Notes under the pieces: model-generated
Seen by the model: the letters and a program-made list of their open reading frames with translations, nothing else
The model's database searches: none
What the model was told of the DNA's origin: nothing
Shown here: piece by piece, positions 8,531 through 17,445 of the stretch
Layout: every line of letters begins with the position of its first letter
Numbering within the stretch: the first letter of the stretch is position 1
Position numbers and translations under genes: made by a program
Assembly (NCBI RefSeq): GCF_031626875.1
Contig: NZ_JANDMF010000002.1
Span: forward strand, 186,001-250,000
DNA length: 64,000 bases
DNA from: Clostridium sp031626875
Lineage (GTDB): Bacteria; Bacillota; Clostridia; Clostridiales; Clostridiaceae
Direction: 5' to 3'

Positions 8531-9562
8531 CTATATAAATCTTTTCATAAACTTTCTAATTACTTTCTCCATAAAAGTTGCAGTTATTGCTATTACAACA
8601 ATAACTAAGGTCACTATAATAGTTCCCTTTAATGTTCTTCCATTTTGGAAATATAAATCTTGTACATATTGTGATCTATAATTGGTAAAAATCAAAATAG
8701 TTGAAATTAATAATAAGACACTAAACGAAAATACCCAATAAAATATTTTTTCTACAATAGGAAAGCAAAATAACTTATTAATATTATTAATTATCAGTTT
8801 TTTATTTATTATCCATGTAAGACTAAATGCAATAATAGTAATAAATAGTATACATATAATAATACCTATTTCATAACTAAATTCAAATTCTTGATTAATG
8901 TTGGAATAAAAAATATAATTAAAAAAATTATCTATCCAATTACCAGTAACAATTGAATAACTTTTAAAAGCATCACCCAAATACATAATCATTACGTTAT
9001 CTACAACAAATACTATGGGTGTAATGATTAACATAAAAAGCATCATTCCAATATTTGAAAATAAACAGTCCATTAAAAGTAAATAAGCACCAAAAGCTAG
9101 TCCACATATAACCATTTTGAAAATATTTCTTAAAAGCATAATTACAGGTTTATCTGCAAGCATCAAAAGTTCTTGTTCTCTATAAAATACACAAAAATTA
9201 ATATAAGCATAAATAAAAACAAAAATTAATAAACTTCCAAATAAAAAAATACTTTGATTTTTCTTTATTTCTTCCTTACTATAAGGCCCACAGGTCAAAA
9301 ACGTTAAATTGTTCCTTTTATTTATTCCTGTAATCATCATATAAACCAAAAATAACACAAAGAATAGACTTATTATATTTTCAGGAGCATAACTTATCAG
9401 TTTATCACTTTCCAAAGATGATATATTCCTTTTTAAAAAAGTTATCTCATTATTTAAGTTCATATAAGTAAACGCTCCAAAAGCACCAGCACCTAAAAAT
9501 AATGCCCATTTACCTGAATGATAATACTGATATAATAGAGCTTTATTATATAATGTCTTCAT
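8531..9562 (-). CDS. ABC transporter permease of the YtrA-regulated operon
   Basis: This is an integral membrane protein of 343 residues with about seven to eight hydrophobic segments and no soluble domain. It resembles the ABC-2-like permeases encoded with YtrA regulators. Its ATG overlaps the ATPase gene by 17 nt and has a GAGGAGG ribosome site, indicating translational coupling. It is the last gene of a four-gene operon and presumably forms the channel for the adjacent ATPase. In Bacillus, comparable operons respond to cell-wall antibiotics. The substrate here is unknown. Confidence 0.8.
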   Translation of the reverse strand: MKTLYNKALLYQYYHSGKWALFLGAGAFGAFTYMNLNNEITFLKRNISSLESDKLISYAPENIISLFFVLFLVYMMITGINKRNNLTFLTCGPYSKEEIKKNQSIFLFGSLLIFVFIYAYINFCVFYREQELLMLADKPVIMLLRNIFKMVICGLAFGAYLLLMDCLFSNIGMMLFMLIITPIVFVVDNVMIMYLGDAFKSYSIVTGNWIDNFFNYIFYSNINQEFEFSYEIGIIICILFITIIAFSLTWIINKKLIINNINKLFCFPIVEKIFYWVFSFSVLLLISTILIFTNYRSQYVQDLYFQNGRTLKGTIIVTLVIVVIAITATFMEKVIRKFMKRFI

Positions 9563-10439
9563 CTAAATCCTCCTCATCTATCTTATAAATAAATATATCT
9601 TCAAGATTTAAATCTATTTCTTCAATAAACAGAGGATTAAATCTTTCAATTTCATTTAAAAGCTCATCTCCATAATTATCAGTTATTATTGTAAATACCC
9701 TACCAACTCTAGAAATTTTAAAAATCCCTTTAATATTTAAATCTTCTTCGTAAGTTGGCGCATCAAAGGCAACCTGGAGCTTTTTTATTTTCTTTTTCAT
9801 ATCTTCTAATGTATTTTTATAGGATACTTTTCCACCATCTAAAATAGCAACATCATCACATATTCTTTCAAGTTCATTAAGATGATGAGAACTTATTATT
9901 ATTGTTACATTTCTAGTAGCTACTTCATTTACTAAAAGTTTTAATAATTTATTTTTCAATATTGGGTCTAGTCCAGATGTAGGCTCATCCAATATCAAAT
10001 ATTCTGTTTCAGCTGCTAATGCCATAAGTAATGCAACTCTCATTTTCATCCCTTTAGATAATTGATAAAGATGTTTCTTTAGTGGAATTTTAAATATTTT
10101 ATTTATTTTATGAAATTTATCTTCATTGAAATTTTTATAGGCAAGTTTATAATATTTTAATATAGATTTAACTGAAAATGATGAAAAAAAGTTATTCTCA
10201 TCTGCTACATAAGAAAGTTTCATTTTTACTTTAGGTGAATTATATACATTTTCACCATCATATAAAACCTCACCTGTGCTAGGCTTATAAATTCCACTAA
10301 GACACTTAATCAGTGTTGTTTTTCCTACTCCATTTGGCCCTATTAATCCATAAATTTTACCTTTTTCCACATTCAAATCTATGTTATGTAAAATCTCTTT
10401 ATCATCAAGGCTTAATGAAACATTCTTAATTTCTACCAT
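9546..10439 (-). CDS. ABC transporter ATP-binding protein (YtrB-like)
   Basis: Walker A GPNGVGKTT (about 34-42), the signature LSKGMKMR, Walker B LILDEPTSGLDP and the switch His in ISSHHLNELE are all present, so the ATPase should be active. A C-terminal extension of about 80 residues follows the nucleotide-binding domain. The length of 297 is typical for exporters of this class. The start overlaps the end of the regulator gene by 14 nt, and the end overlaps the permease start. It probably powers the downstream permease. Confidence 0.9.
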   Translation of the reverse strand: MVEIKNVSLSLDDKEILHNIDLNVEKGKIYGLIGPNGVGKTTLIKCLSGIYKPSTGEVLYDGENVYNSPKVKMKLSYVADENNFFSSFSVKSILKYYKLAYKNFNEDKFHKINKIFKIPLKKHLYQLSKGMKMRVALLMALAAETEYLILDEPTSGLDPILKNKLLKLLVNEVATRNVTIIISSHHLNELERICDDVAILDGGKVSYKNTLEDMKKKIKKLQVAFDAPTYEEDLNIKGIFKISRVGRVFTIITDNYGDELLNEIERFNPLFIEEIDLNLEDIFIYKIDEEDLDEDII

Positions 10440-10821
10440 TCTTTTCCCCCTGCATATTTTTATATATTTCCTTTTCTATTTTAACAATTTCTGTAAATGT
10501 AAAGTTTAGATTTAAAGCATTTCTTAATAGATTTGAGATGTCTTTTTCAAGGCTATTGATACTTTCTGTTTTTAAAATTTGATTTGCACCTGTTTTGATA
10601 TAAGTACCTTTTCCTTTTATAGTCTCTATTAAACCATCTCTTTCTAAACTCAAATAAGATTTACTTATGGTGTTTGGATTAACTGTTATAATGCAAGCTA
10701 ATTCTCTTATAGATGGTAGTTTATCTCCTTCTCTCAAAGCATCTTTTAAAATAAGTTCTTTAATCTTTATTTTAACTTGTTCATATAATGGAATTGAGCT
10801 ATTAATATTTATTTCAATCAT
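10426..10821 (-). CDS. GntR-family repressor, YtrA subfamily
   Basis: The protein has a winged-helix GntR domain (about 1-75, with IPLYEQVKIKIKELI, KLPSIRELA and VNPNTISKSY) and only a short C-terminal dimerisation tail, which is the YtrA hallmark. The ATG at 10821 lies 6 nt after AAGGTG and is preferred over a GTG at 10830. It overlaps the upstream gene by 8 nt. It probably represses its own operon through the inverted repeat at 11362-11386. YtrA of Bacillus is relieved by cell-wall-active antibiotics, but the inducer here is not known. Confidence 0.9.
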   Translation of the reverse strand: MIEININSSIPLYEQVKIKIKELILKDALREGDKLPSIRELACIITVNPNTISKSYLSLERDGLIETIKGKGTYIKTGANQILKTESINSLEKDISNLLRNALNLNFTFTEIVKIEKEIYKNMQGEKNGRN

Positions 10822-11338
10822 TTTTATCACCTTGTGGATTAATTAAAAAGTAATCTATAACCCATCCCTCTCCTTCATCAATCATTACAACATCCATATT
10901 TATCTTTTCTGTGTGTTTGCTATATATATTTTCAGATGTACCACTTAAATTGTATCCTTCTATTTTTTCAGGTTTATCAAATTTTTTCAAATTCTTTCCT
11001 AAAGATAAATATTTATTTATTATCTTATTTCTATCTTCTTCAGTATTTTTATCTTGATTTATTTTTACATCTAGTTTACTGTAATCTATTGCAGGAGAAG
11101 TAATTCTTTTTCGTTTTGAAAGACATTCATTAAAAGTATCACTATAAACTAAATTATTATAATTTCGACTTTCATTCTTAAATGCAGCTAACGGTTTTGA
11201 ATTTAGCTCTTCTAATAATTCTTGTGTTGAATTGAAATGTATCCTTTTTGTGTAATTAGAATGTTTCCCTATATTTGAAAGGACCACTGTTAATATTATA
11301 AATATTCCAATAGCTGTTATAATTTTTGATTTTTTCAT
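10814..11338 (-). CDS. membrane-anchored extracytoplasmic protein, first gene of the ytr-like operon
   Basis: The 174 residues carry one N-terminal membrane segment (about 5-22, IITAIGIFIILTVVLSNIG) followed by a hydrophilic domain that would face outside. There is no lipobox. An AAGGGGGAGC ribosome site precedes the ATG. The gene lies directly behind the YtrA-like operator and overlaps the regulator gene by 8 nt. I do not recognise the domain. By position it may be an accessory or sensing subunit of the ABC system. That is inference. Confidence 0.65.
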   Translation of the reverse strand: MKKSKIITAIGIFIILTVVLSNIGKHSNYTKRIHFNSTQELLEELNSKPLAAFKNESRNYNNLVYSDTFNECLSKRKRITSPAIDYSKLDVKINQDKNTEEDRNKIINKYLSLGKNLKKFDKPEKIEGYNLSGTSENIYSKHTEKINMDVVMIDEGEGWVIDYFLINPQGDKND

Positions 11339-11361
11339 ATGCTCCCCCTTAAAATGATAAA

Positions 11362-11386
11362 AGTGTACTATTTATCTTAGTACACT
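11362..11386 (-). promoter_or_regulatory. probable YtrA-type operator
   Basis: AGTGTA (11362-11367) and TACACT (11381-11386) are separated by exactly 13 nt, within a longer palindrome AAAAGTGTACTA/TAGTACACTTTT. As I recall, the AGTGTA-N13-TACACT layout is the operator described for Bacillus YtrA. It lies 24 nt before the first gene of the operon that encodes the repressor. Confidence 0.75.
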
Positions 11387-11450
11387 TTTAGTTTATATAT
11401 TTTGTTAATGATATTCAATTAAATTTATCTTATTTTTTCTTAAATTTTTC

Positions 11451-12089
11451 TTAAACCTCATTATTTTCCAATAAGTTCTCAACTACACATAGCTCATCCA
11501 ACTTTGCAAGTATATTTTTATATGACTCTTTAATATAATCATTTTTGTACAAATCTTCATAACATATTTTATCTGGATCTATCTTTATAATATTTTCATA
11601 GTTCTCATTATATATTTTATATAGTACACTTCTAAATCCGGCTCTAACCTTTTCGTAAGCTTTATCATCACCTAAACTCCATGAATGAATATCTCTATTG
11701 ACTTTTTCTATAATCCCATACAATTGATAAATAGAACTAAGTTCTTTTAATGAATATCTATCACTTAATGAAGCAACCGCTTCAGAATAATTTTTATTAA
11801 CAGGAAGGCTATATAAATATTTTTTTTCTTCTTGATTATTTTTTATACTTCTTATACTTTGAAATAATGCTGTTGAAATATCAAGTCTTATTACATTAGC
11901 ATTTTTACAAATTTCTTTTGCCCTATATGTATCTTCATATTTACGGTTTTCTTTTATAATTTTATATTCTTCTTTCATTCTTTCTAAATTTATTTTTTTA
12001 CTAATTTTCCAACTACAAAAGGCTCCAACTAGAGAACCAGCTATAATTGATAATGCAGATATTATAGAAGTAACAACTGGTAATGGCAT
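11451..12089 (-). CDS. 212-aa membrane-anchored protein of unknown function
   Basis: An N-terminal membrane segment (about 5-27, VTSIISALSIIAGSLVGAFC) is followed by a charged region with coiled-coil character (KKINLERMKEEYKIIKENRK) and a helical C-terminal domain. An AAGGAGCAATTAAA ribosome site precedes the ATG. It lies upstream of the ytr-like operon in the same direction, with 112 nt and the operator between them, so it is a separate unit. I do not recognise the family. Confidence 0.65.
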   Translation of the reverse strand: MPLPVVTSIISALSIIAGSLVGAFCSWKISKKINLERMKEEYKIIKENRKYEDTYRAKEICKNANVIRLDISTALFQSIRSIKNNQEEKKYLYSLPVNKNYSEAVASLSDRYSLKELSSIYQLYGIIEKVNRDIHSWSLGDDKAYEKVRAGFRSVLYKIYNENYENIIKIDPDKICYEDLYKNDYIKESYKNILAKLDELCVVENLLENNEV

Positions 12090-12175
12090 TTTAATTGCTC
12101 CTTTCTATATTTATTCTAAATTTAGTATGCTCTAGTATAATCTAAAAATACTACCTCTTCATTTTCTATGTTAAA

Positions 12176-12204
12176 TTGTACATTGGAAATTTATTATGTA
12201 TAAT
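12176..12204 (+). promoter_or_regulatory. sigma-A promoter for the DUF5685 gene
   Basis: TTGTAC (12176-12181), a 17-nt spacer and TATAAT (12199-12204) lie about 30 nt before the ATG at 12233. The -35 box falls on a TTG that could otherwise be read as an upstream start. Confidence 0.8.
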
Positions 12205-12232
12205 AGGTTTATTAAATAAATTGGAGGCTTTT

Positions 12233-13144
12233 ATGTTTGGATATGTAGTTCCTCTTAAATCAGAACTTAAAATAAGAGAATTTAATCAATTTAAAGCATA
12301 TTATTGCGGATTATGTTTTAGTATAAAAAAGCATTTTGGAAACATCCCCAGAATGACTTTAAATTATGATATGACTTTTTTATCCTTACTTTTAGATGGA
12401 TTAAATCCTGAAAAAGTTAAGGTTGAAGGAAGACGTTGTATGTCTCATCCTACAAATAAAAAATTAATAGTTTTAGATAATAATGCATTAAGCTATGCTG
12501 CAAATATGAATGTTTCATTAGTTTACTTTAAATTATTAGATGATGTTCATGATGATAAAGACCTTAAGAGTAAAACTTTGGCACTTGGTTTAAAACCTTA
12601 CAAAAATAAGTTTTCTGAATCAATTACCCATATAAATGATATTATAAAAGAAAATCTTAATAACTTATCAAAACTTGAAGAGTCAAAAACTTTTACATCA
12701 ATTGATGAAATATGTGACCCTTTTAGCATTATTGTTGGTAAAATTTTAGAATTGTATCCTTATGATATAATTAATGATTCTGTAATAACAAGAGAGAAAC
12801 TCTATAATTTAGGATATTCTTTAGGAAAATGGATATACCTAGTTGATGCTTTAGATGATTTGAAGGATGATATGGAAAAGAATAAATTTAACCCTATTAA
12901 TTTTCTTTATAATTCAGATAACTTACATTATGATGAATTTTTAAAAACAATTCTAGATAGATTGGAATTTAGCATATTAAATTGTGCTTGCACTTGTAGA
13001 GATATTTTAGCTGAACTAGATCTTCAAAGAAATAGAGAAATTCTAGAAAACATAATAAACTTAGGCATGATGGACAAATATACAGCTGCTTCTAGTGGAT
13101 GTAAATCTAAAAAAAATGAACATTTACATAATAATTACATTTAA
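12233..13144 (+). CDS. DUF5685 family protein
   Basis: The 303 residues start MFGYVVPLK and contain the family features: an N-terminal YYCGLCFSIKKHFG segment with paired cysteines and a DALDDLKDD acidic motif around residue 220. I take the ATG at 12233 because a TTGGAGGC ribosome site precedes it and a promoter occupies the in-frame extension. The D-rich helical arrangement recalls all-alpha prenyl-synthase-like folds, but no function is established. It is followed 77 nt later by a DnaJ-domain gene, a pairing I have seen in clostridia, which suggests a linked role. Confidence 0.78.
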   Translation: MFGYVVPLKSELKIREFNQFKAYYCGLCFSIKKHFGNIPRMTLNYDMTFLSLLLDGLNPEKVKVEGRRCMSHPTNKKLIVLDNNALSYAANMNVSLVYFKLLDDVHDDKDLKSKTLALGLKPYKNKFSESITHINDIIKENLNNLSKLEESKTFTSIDEICDPFSIIVGKILELYPYDIINDSVITREKLYNLGYSLGKWIYLVDALDDLKDDMEKNKFNPINFLYNSDNLHYDEFLKTILDRLEFSILNCACTCRDILAELDLQRNREILENIINLGMMDKYTAASSGCKSKKNEHLHNNYI

Positions 13145-13221
13145 GAGCTTTAAAGTTATGGTATAATCATAACTAGAATAATTTAACACATACAAAGAAT
13201 AAGAAAGGAAGTGACTTACCC

Positions 13222-13833
13222 ATGAATCCATATGAGATTTTAGGTGTAAAGCAAGGTGCTTCACAAGAAGAAATTAAGAGTGCATATAGAAAATTAGTTA
13301 AGCAATATCATCCAGATCAATATAGAGATAATCCTCTTCAGGAACTTGCACAACAAAAGTTAGCAGAGGTTAATGAAGCTTATAGAATTTTATCAAGTGG
13401 AAGTAGCAATCAAAATTCATATTCTACTACTTCTTCTTCTGGCTCATATAGTTCTAATAATACAGGAAGTTATTCTCAAGACTTAGCAAGTGCAAGAGCA
13501 TATCTTCAAAGAAATGATACCAGAAATGCTGAGGCTATACTAAATAAAATCACAGAAAGATCTGCAGAATGGTACTTTTTAATGGGAGTAGTACATATGA
13601 ATAAAGGTTGGTATGATTCTGCTCTACAAAACATTAGGACAGCATCTAATATGGATCCTAACAATTTTGAATATAGACAAACATTAGAACAATTAAATAG
13701 AAGAACTACTGGTTATGGAAGCCCCTATAGAACAACACAAAATTCTGCTAATGCATGTGATTGCTGTATGCAACTTTGGTGTTTAGATAGTATTTGTGAG
13801 TGTATGGGTGGAGATTTAATCGGCTGTTGTTAA
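13222..13833 (+). CDS. DnaJ-domain protein with TPR region and Cys-rich tail
   Basis: A J-domain occupies residues 1 to about 62 (NPYEILGVKQGA, HPD motif in KQYHPDQ), so it should be able to stimulate an Hsp70. A Ser/Thr/Asn/Tyr-rich linker follows (about 65-90). TPR-like helices come next (about 90-155, WYFLMGVVHMNKGWYDSALQ) and the tail is cysteine-rich (CDCCMQLWCLD, CECMGGD). It lacks the Gly/Phe and zinc-finger regions of true DnaJ. No DnaK or GrpE is nearby. It is likely transcribed with, or close to, its DUF5685 neighbour. Confidence 0.85.
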   Translation: MNPYEILGVKQGASQEEIKSAYRKLVKQYHPDQYRDNPLQELAQQKLAEVNEAYRILSSGSSNQNSYSTTSSSGSYSSNNTGSYSQDLASARAYLQRNDTRNAEAILNKITERSAEWYFLMGVVHMNKGWYDSALQNIRTASNMDPNNFEYRQTLEQLNRRTTGYGSPYRTTQNSANACDCCMQLWCLDSICECMGGDLIGCC

Positions 13834-13855
13834 AATTAATTTTAAGGAGGAAGTT

Positions 13856-14347
13856 ATGAAAGCTAAAGATATAACTCTTGGGGGAATAATGGTGGCTTTA
13901 AGTGTAATAACTTTATATTTAACAACTATTATACCAATAAATACTTTTGCAATATTAACTGTTGCTTCCTGTTTTATTCCTATTTGTATCATTAGAAGCA
14001 ATATAAAAACTGCTTTTTTTGTTTATATAGCAAGTACTATTATTAGTTTTTTCATTCTTCCAATTAACTATACAATCATGTATGGTATGTTTTTTGGAAT
14101 TTATGGGATAGCTAAATATTTTATTGAAAAGCTTAATAAAATGCCAATAGAAATAGTACTAAAGCTTATATTCTTTAATATTATACTTATAATAGGCCTA
14201 ATGTTTATGTCAACTATATTAGGTGATTTAAAGATCAACTTGCCTACTTGGGCTTTATTTTTAGGAGGTCAAATAGTATTCTTGATTTATGATTATGCTA
14301 TTACCATTGCTATAAGTTTATATTTACAAAAATTTAAAAGATTTTAA
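13856..14347 (+). CDS. 163-aa polytopic membrane protein
   Basis: There are about five hydrophobic helices and almost no loops. An AAGGAGGAAG ribosome site precedes the ATG, 22 nt after the DnaJ-like gene, so it is probably the last gene of that unit. The opening MKAKDITLGGIMVALSVI resembles the first helix of ECF-transporter substrate-binding (S) components and of DUF2232 proteins, but the match is too short to assign a substrate. A terminator follows. Confidence 0.7.
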   Translation: MKAKDITLGGIMVALSVITLYLTTIIPINTFAILTVASCFIPICIIRSNIKTAFFVYIASTIISFFILPINYTIMYGMFFGIYGIAKYFIEKLNKMPIEIVLKLIFFNIILIIGLMFMSTILGDLKINLPTWALFLGGQIVFLIYDYAITIAISLYLQKFKRF

Positions 14348-14360
14348 TATATATCACATA

Positions 14361-14391
14361 AAAACTAACTACAAATTTCGTAGTTAGTTTT
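14361..14391 (+). terminator. terminator after the DUF5685/DnaJ/membrane gene unit
   Basis: A 12-bp stem (14361-14372 / 14380-14391) with TTTT at the 3' side lies directly after the stop. Confidence 0.85.
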
Positions 14392-14546
14392 TATAATTTC
14401 TACAATACCCTTCTTTCTGCTATATAATCAGGTCTTGTCATAGCTGATATCTTCAATACATCTCCTGTTATAAGTATTGTTTCCAAGGTCATGAAGAAAA
14501 TATGAAGAAAAAGAAGCTACTATTTTCTATACTAATAACTTCTTAG

Positions 14547-14581
14547 TACTTCAGTTAATAACTTTACATTTAACTGAAGTA
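14547..14581. terminator. hairpin at the end of the bce-like operon
   Basis: A 12-bp stem (14547-14558 / 14570-14581) lies next to the permease stop codon. The T-run is better on the plus strand, so its use as a minus-strand terminator is uncertain. Confidence 0.5.
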
Positions 14582-14584
14582 TTT

Positions 14585-16597
14585 TTAAATTTTATTTTTC
14601 ACTATATTTTTAGCACCAAAATACGTAGCTAAGAAATATCCACCATAAACAACAATTATAAATAACCCACTAATAGATATAAGATCTGTAATTTTTACTC
14701 CTGACCCAAAAAGATTAACTATATTTAATGATATTTTTAATCCAACTACAGAATGAATAATAGCTACTAATAATGGCATAATAAAATATATTCCAATCTG
14801 CCTAAATAAGGATTGATATATTATGTGATTATCTACTCCTATTTTCTTTAATAGAGTATACCTTTCTATATTATCATCTGACTCTGACAATTGCTGTATT
14901 GCTAATACTGCTGCAGAAGTAATAACAAATACTATTCCAAGGTATATGGCTAAATAAGCAAAGGAAACTGATAATCCTTGTGAACTACTTTTAATTTTAG
15001 TATCAGTTATATAAAAATACTCTTTATCTTTTACTGAAGATTGTACTTTGTCTAAATCATTACTTAAATCCTGCTCCAAACTATAATCCCTATTTTTATA
15101 GTCAAAATTCAAAAATGAATTATATATTTTTTGATTAGTTATTAAAGAATCATCTACTACTATTGTACATATATTATTCCTTACCATTCCAGAATTAAAA
15201 GTTTTTTCAATAACATTCTCTTTTGCTGGAGTCAATATTTTATTATTAATTTTTATAGTTTTCTTACCTTTCAAAGTATTTTCAACAGTCTCAAATATAT
15301 CCTTAACATCACTGTTTATGGCATACTGATCTTTATTTAAAGTTATAGGCTGCTCTCCTAACATTTCAAGTTCCTTATTAAAATCTGTAAGTTTCATTAT
15401 AGGAATATCTTGATTGTTAAAAATAGGGAAAATATTTTTATTCTTTTCCATTGAATTGCTATCCAAAAAGTCACTATATATTAAATTATCAATAAAAGTA
15501 TTATAATAATGATATTTATCAGTATACTTATTAAAATTGAATTTATTTTCTATTAATGGTGTTAGTAAATCTTCTCCTTTATAAGAATAAATACAAACAT
15601 TATGAGGGGTTACTTCTTTTAGTTCTCTATTCAAAACTTTATTAAGTTGCAAGCCACCAGATAAAGTACATATTGAAATAAATAACATTAAACATATAAA
15701 TGTCATTGAAATAAATGTTGTATTAATCTTGCTATTAATTTGTCTTAGTAAAAACATATTTAATTGCTTCAAATAAATTTTTTTACTATTTTGTATCAAT
15801 TTAAGCAAAAATCCTGAAAGGCTCATAAATAAAAGTAAAGTTCCAACTGATCCTAAAATTATTGAAATCAAAACTTTATTATCCAGTTCTGCTATACCAT
15901 ATTTAATAATAATATAATACCCTGTTCCTATACATATAACACTTATTATGAACAATATAACAGATAAATATAAATGCTTTACTTTAAGAGTTTCATTCTT
16001 TTTTGAAGCATTTAATAAATTTATAAGTCTTATTTTTCTAATAGATACAGTATTAAATATTCCAACTAAAATATATATTATACCAAAATATAATATTGCC
16101 TTAATACAAGCACTACTAGAAAAAATAAATTTGAAACTAATTAAATCTACTTCAAACATTTTAGCTGTTAATAATGATAATCCTTGAGAAGCAAAAATTC
16201 CCAATATCAAACCAAGCACAAGTGAAATAACTCCAATGAATAAAGTTTCCACAAATAATATTTTAGAAATTCTATTTTTATCCATTCCCAGAACCATATA
16301 TATGCCTAATTCTTTTTTTCTTCTTTTAATTAAATAATTATTTGCATAAATAATTAAAAAAGCTAATATAAAGGTTATAAAAACTGAAGCAATACCCATA
16401 AAAAAACTTACCATCTTGAATGCACTTTTTTGTGATTCATTAATATCTAACATTACCTTTTGTGCATCAATTGAGTTAAATACATAAAATAGACAAATTG
16501 AAAAAATTAATGTTAAAAAATATACTGTATAATCTTTGAAGCTTCTTTTCATATTTCTATAGGATAATTTAGAATACATCTCTTTGGTCACCTCCAA
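14585..16597 (-). CDS. BceB-type ABC transporter permease
   Basis: The 670 residues form a FtsX/MacB-like permease with ten predicted membrane helices: one N-terminal, paired sets around 55-290, and three near the C-terminus. A large extracytoplasmic domain of roughly 210 residues lies between helices seven and eight (about 310-530). This is the layout of BceB, which protects lipid-II cycle intermediates from bacitracin-like peptides and acts as co-sensor for the kinase. The start overlaps the ATPase gene by 29 nt. It is the last gene of the BceRS-BceAB module. The exact peptide cannot be predicted. Confidence 0.88.
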   Translation of the reverse strand: MEVTKEMYSKLSYRNMKRSFKDYTVYFLTLIFSICLFYVFNSIDAQKVMLDINESQKSAFKMVSFFMGIASVFITFILAFLIIYANNYLIKRRKKELGIYMVLGMDKNRISKILFVETLFIGVISLVLGLILGIFASQGLSLLTAKMFEVDLISFKFIFSSSACIKAILYFGIIYILVGIFNTVSIRKIRLINLLNASKKNETLKVKHLYLSVILFIISVICIGTGYYIIIKYGIAELDNKVLISIILGSVGTLLLFMSLSGFLLKLIQNSKKIYLKQLNMFLLRQINSKINTTFISMTFICLMLFISICTLSGGLQLNKVLNRELKEVTPHNVCIYSYKGEDLLTPLIENKFNFNKYTDKYHYYNTFIDNLIYSDFLDSNSMEKNKNIFPIFNNQDIPIMKLTDFNKELEMLGEQPITLNKDQYAINSDVKDIFETVENTLKGKKTIKINNKILTPAKENVIEKTFNSGMVRNNICTIVVDDSLITNQKIYNSFLNFDYKNRDYSLEQDLSNDLDKVQSSVKDKEYFYITDTKIKSSSQGLSVSFAYLAIYLGIVFVITSAAVLAIQQLSESDDNIERYTLLKKIGVDNHIIYQSLFRQIGIYFIMPLLVAIIHSVVGLKISLNIVNLFGSGVKITDLISISGLFIIVVYGGYFLATYFGAKNIVKNKI

Positions 16598-17339
16598 GGA
16601 GTGTTATTACCTCTATAATTCTATTGAAAAACTCTTTCCTAGTATCTTTTCCTCTAATTAATTCATTGAATATTTTTCCATCTTTTATAAAGAGAATTCT
16701 TTTGGCAAAACTAGCTGAAAAAGCATCATGAGTTACCATCATTATAGTTGTGTTTAATTCATTATTTAAATAAGCCAAAGATTCAAGTAGCATCTTTGCA
16801 GATTTAGAATCTAGAGCCCCTGTAGGCTCATCTGCAAGGATTAGTTTAGGATTAGTTATAAGTGCCCTTGCAGCTGCAACTCTCTGCTTTTGCCCTCCTG
16901 ATATTTCATATGGAAACTTGTATAAAATATCTGTTATATTTAATTTTTCTGATACTTCTTTAACTCTATTATCAATAGACTTAGGATTAACATTACATAT
17001 AGTTAGAGCTAAAGCTATATTCTCATAAGAATTTAAAGTATCTAAAAGATTAAAATCTTGAAATATAAACCCAAGTTCCTCACGTCTAAACTTAGATAAT
17101 TTTTTTTCTTTTAATTTTGTTATATCTTCATTTCCTATTAATATATGACCACTTGTTACTCTATCTATAGTCGAAATACAGTTTAATAAAGTAGTTTTTC
17201 CACTACCTGATGAACCCATTATAGCAATATATTCACCTTCTGAAACTTCAAAGCTTATATCATTAATGGCTTTAGTAACATTTCCTCTTGTCCCATAAAT
17301 TTTTTGTATATTAATGACTTTTAATATTTCTTTATTCAT
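16569..17339 (-). CDS. BceA-type ABC transporter ATP-binding protein
   Basis: The 256 residues show Walker A MGSSGSGKTT (about 41-50), Q-loop FQDFNLLD, signature SGGQKQR, Walker B LILADEPTGALD and MVTHD with the switch His, all intact. The start is set at the ATG at 17339 behind AAAGGAGGAAATAATT. A frame extension upstream lacks a ribosome site and would cross the probable BceR box region. It overlaps the permease gene and should energise it. Confidence 0.92.
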   Translation of the reverse strand: MNKEILKVINIQKIYGTRGNVTKAINDISFEVSEGEYIAIMGSSGSGKTTLLNCISTIDRVTSGHILIGNEDITKLKEKKLSKFRREELGFIFQDFNLLDTLNSYENIALALTICNVNPKSIDNRVKEVSEKLNITDILYKFPYEISGGQKQRVAAARALITNPKLILADEPTGALDSKSAKMLLESLAYLNNELNTTIMMVTHDAFSASFAKRILFIKDGKIFNELIRGKDTRKEFFNRIIEVITLLGGDQRDVF

Positions 17340-17417
17340 AATTATTTCCTCCTTTATCTTATAGGCTAATATTACCTTTTTGAGATAACTTCTTCCATAA
17401 GATAACATGACACAAGC

Positions 17418-17434
17418 CTTACATTTTTGTCACA
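17418..17434 (-). promoter_or_regulatory. candidate BceR-type response-regulator box
   Basis: On the minus strand TGTGACAAAAATGTAAG matches the imperfect inverted repeat (GTGACgaaaaTGTcAc type) known from BceR-like regulators. It lies 79 nt before the ATPase start, in the 106-nt gap between the kinase and ATPase genes. A second half-site, TGTGTCATG, follows it. Confidence 0.6.
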
Positions 17435-17445
17435 TATCTACTTGC

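Noticed and set aside
12176..12232. Upstream TTG start extending the DUF5685 gene by 19 codons
   Set aside because: The TTG is the -35 box of a TTGTAC-N17-TATAAT promoter, and a good ribosome site precedes the ATG at 12233.
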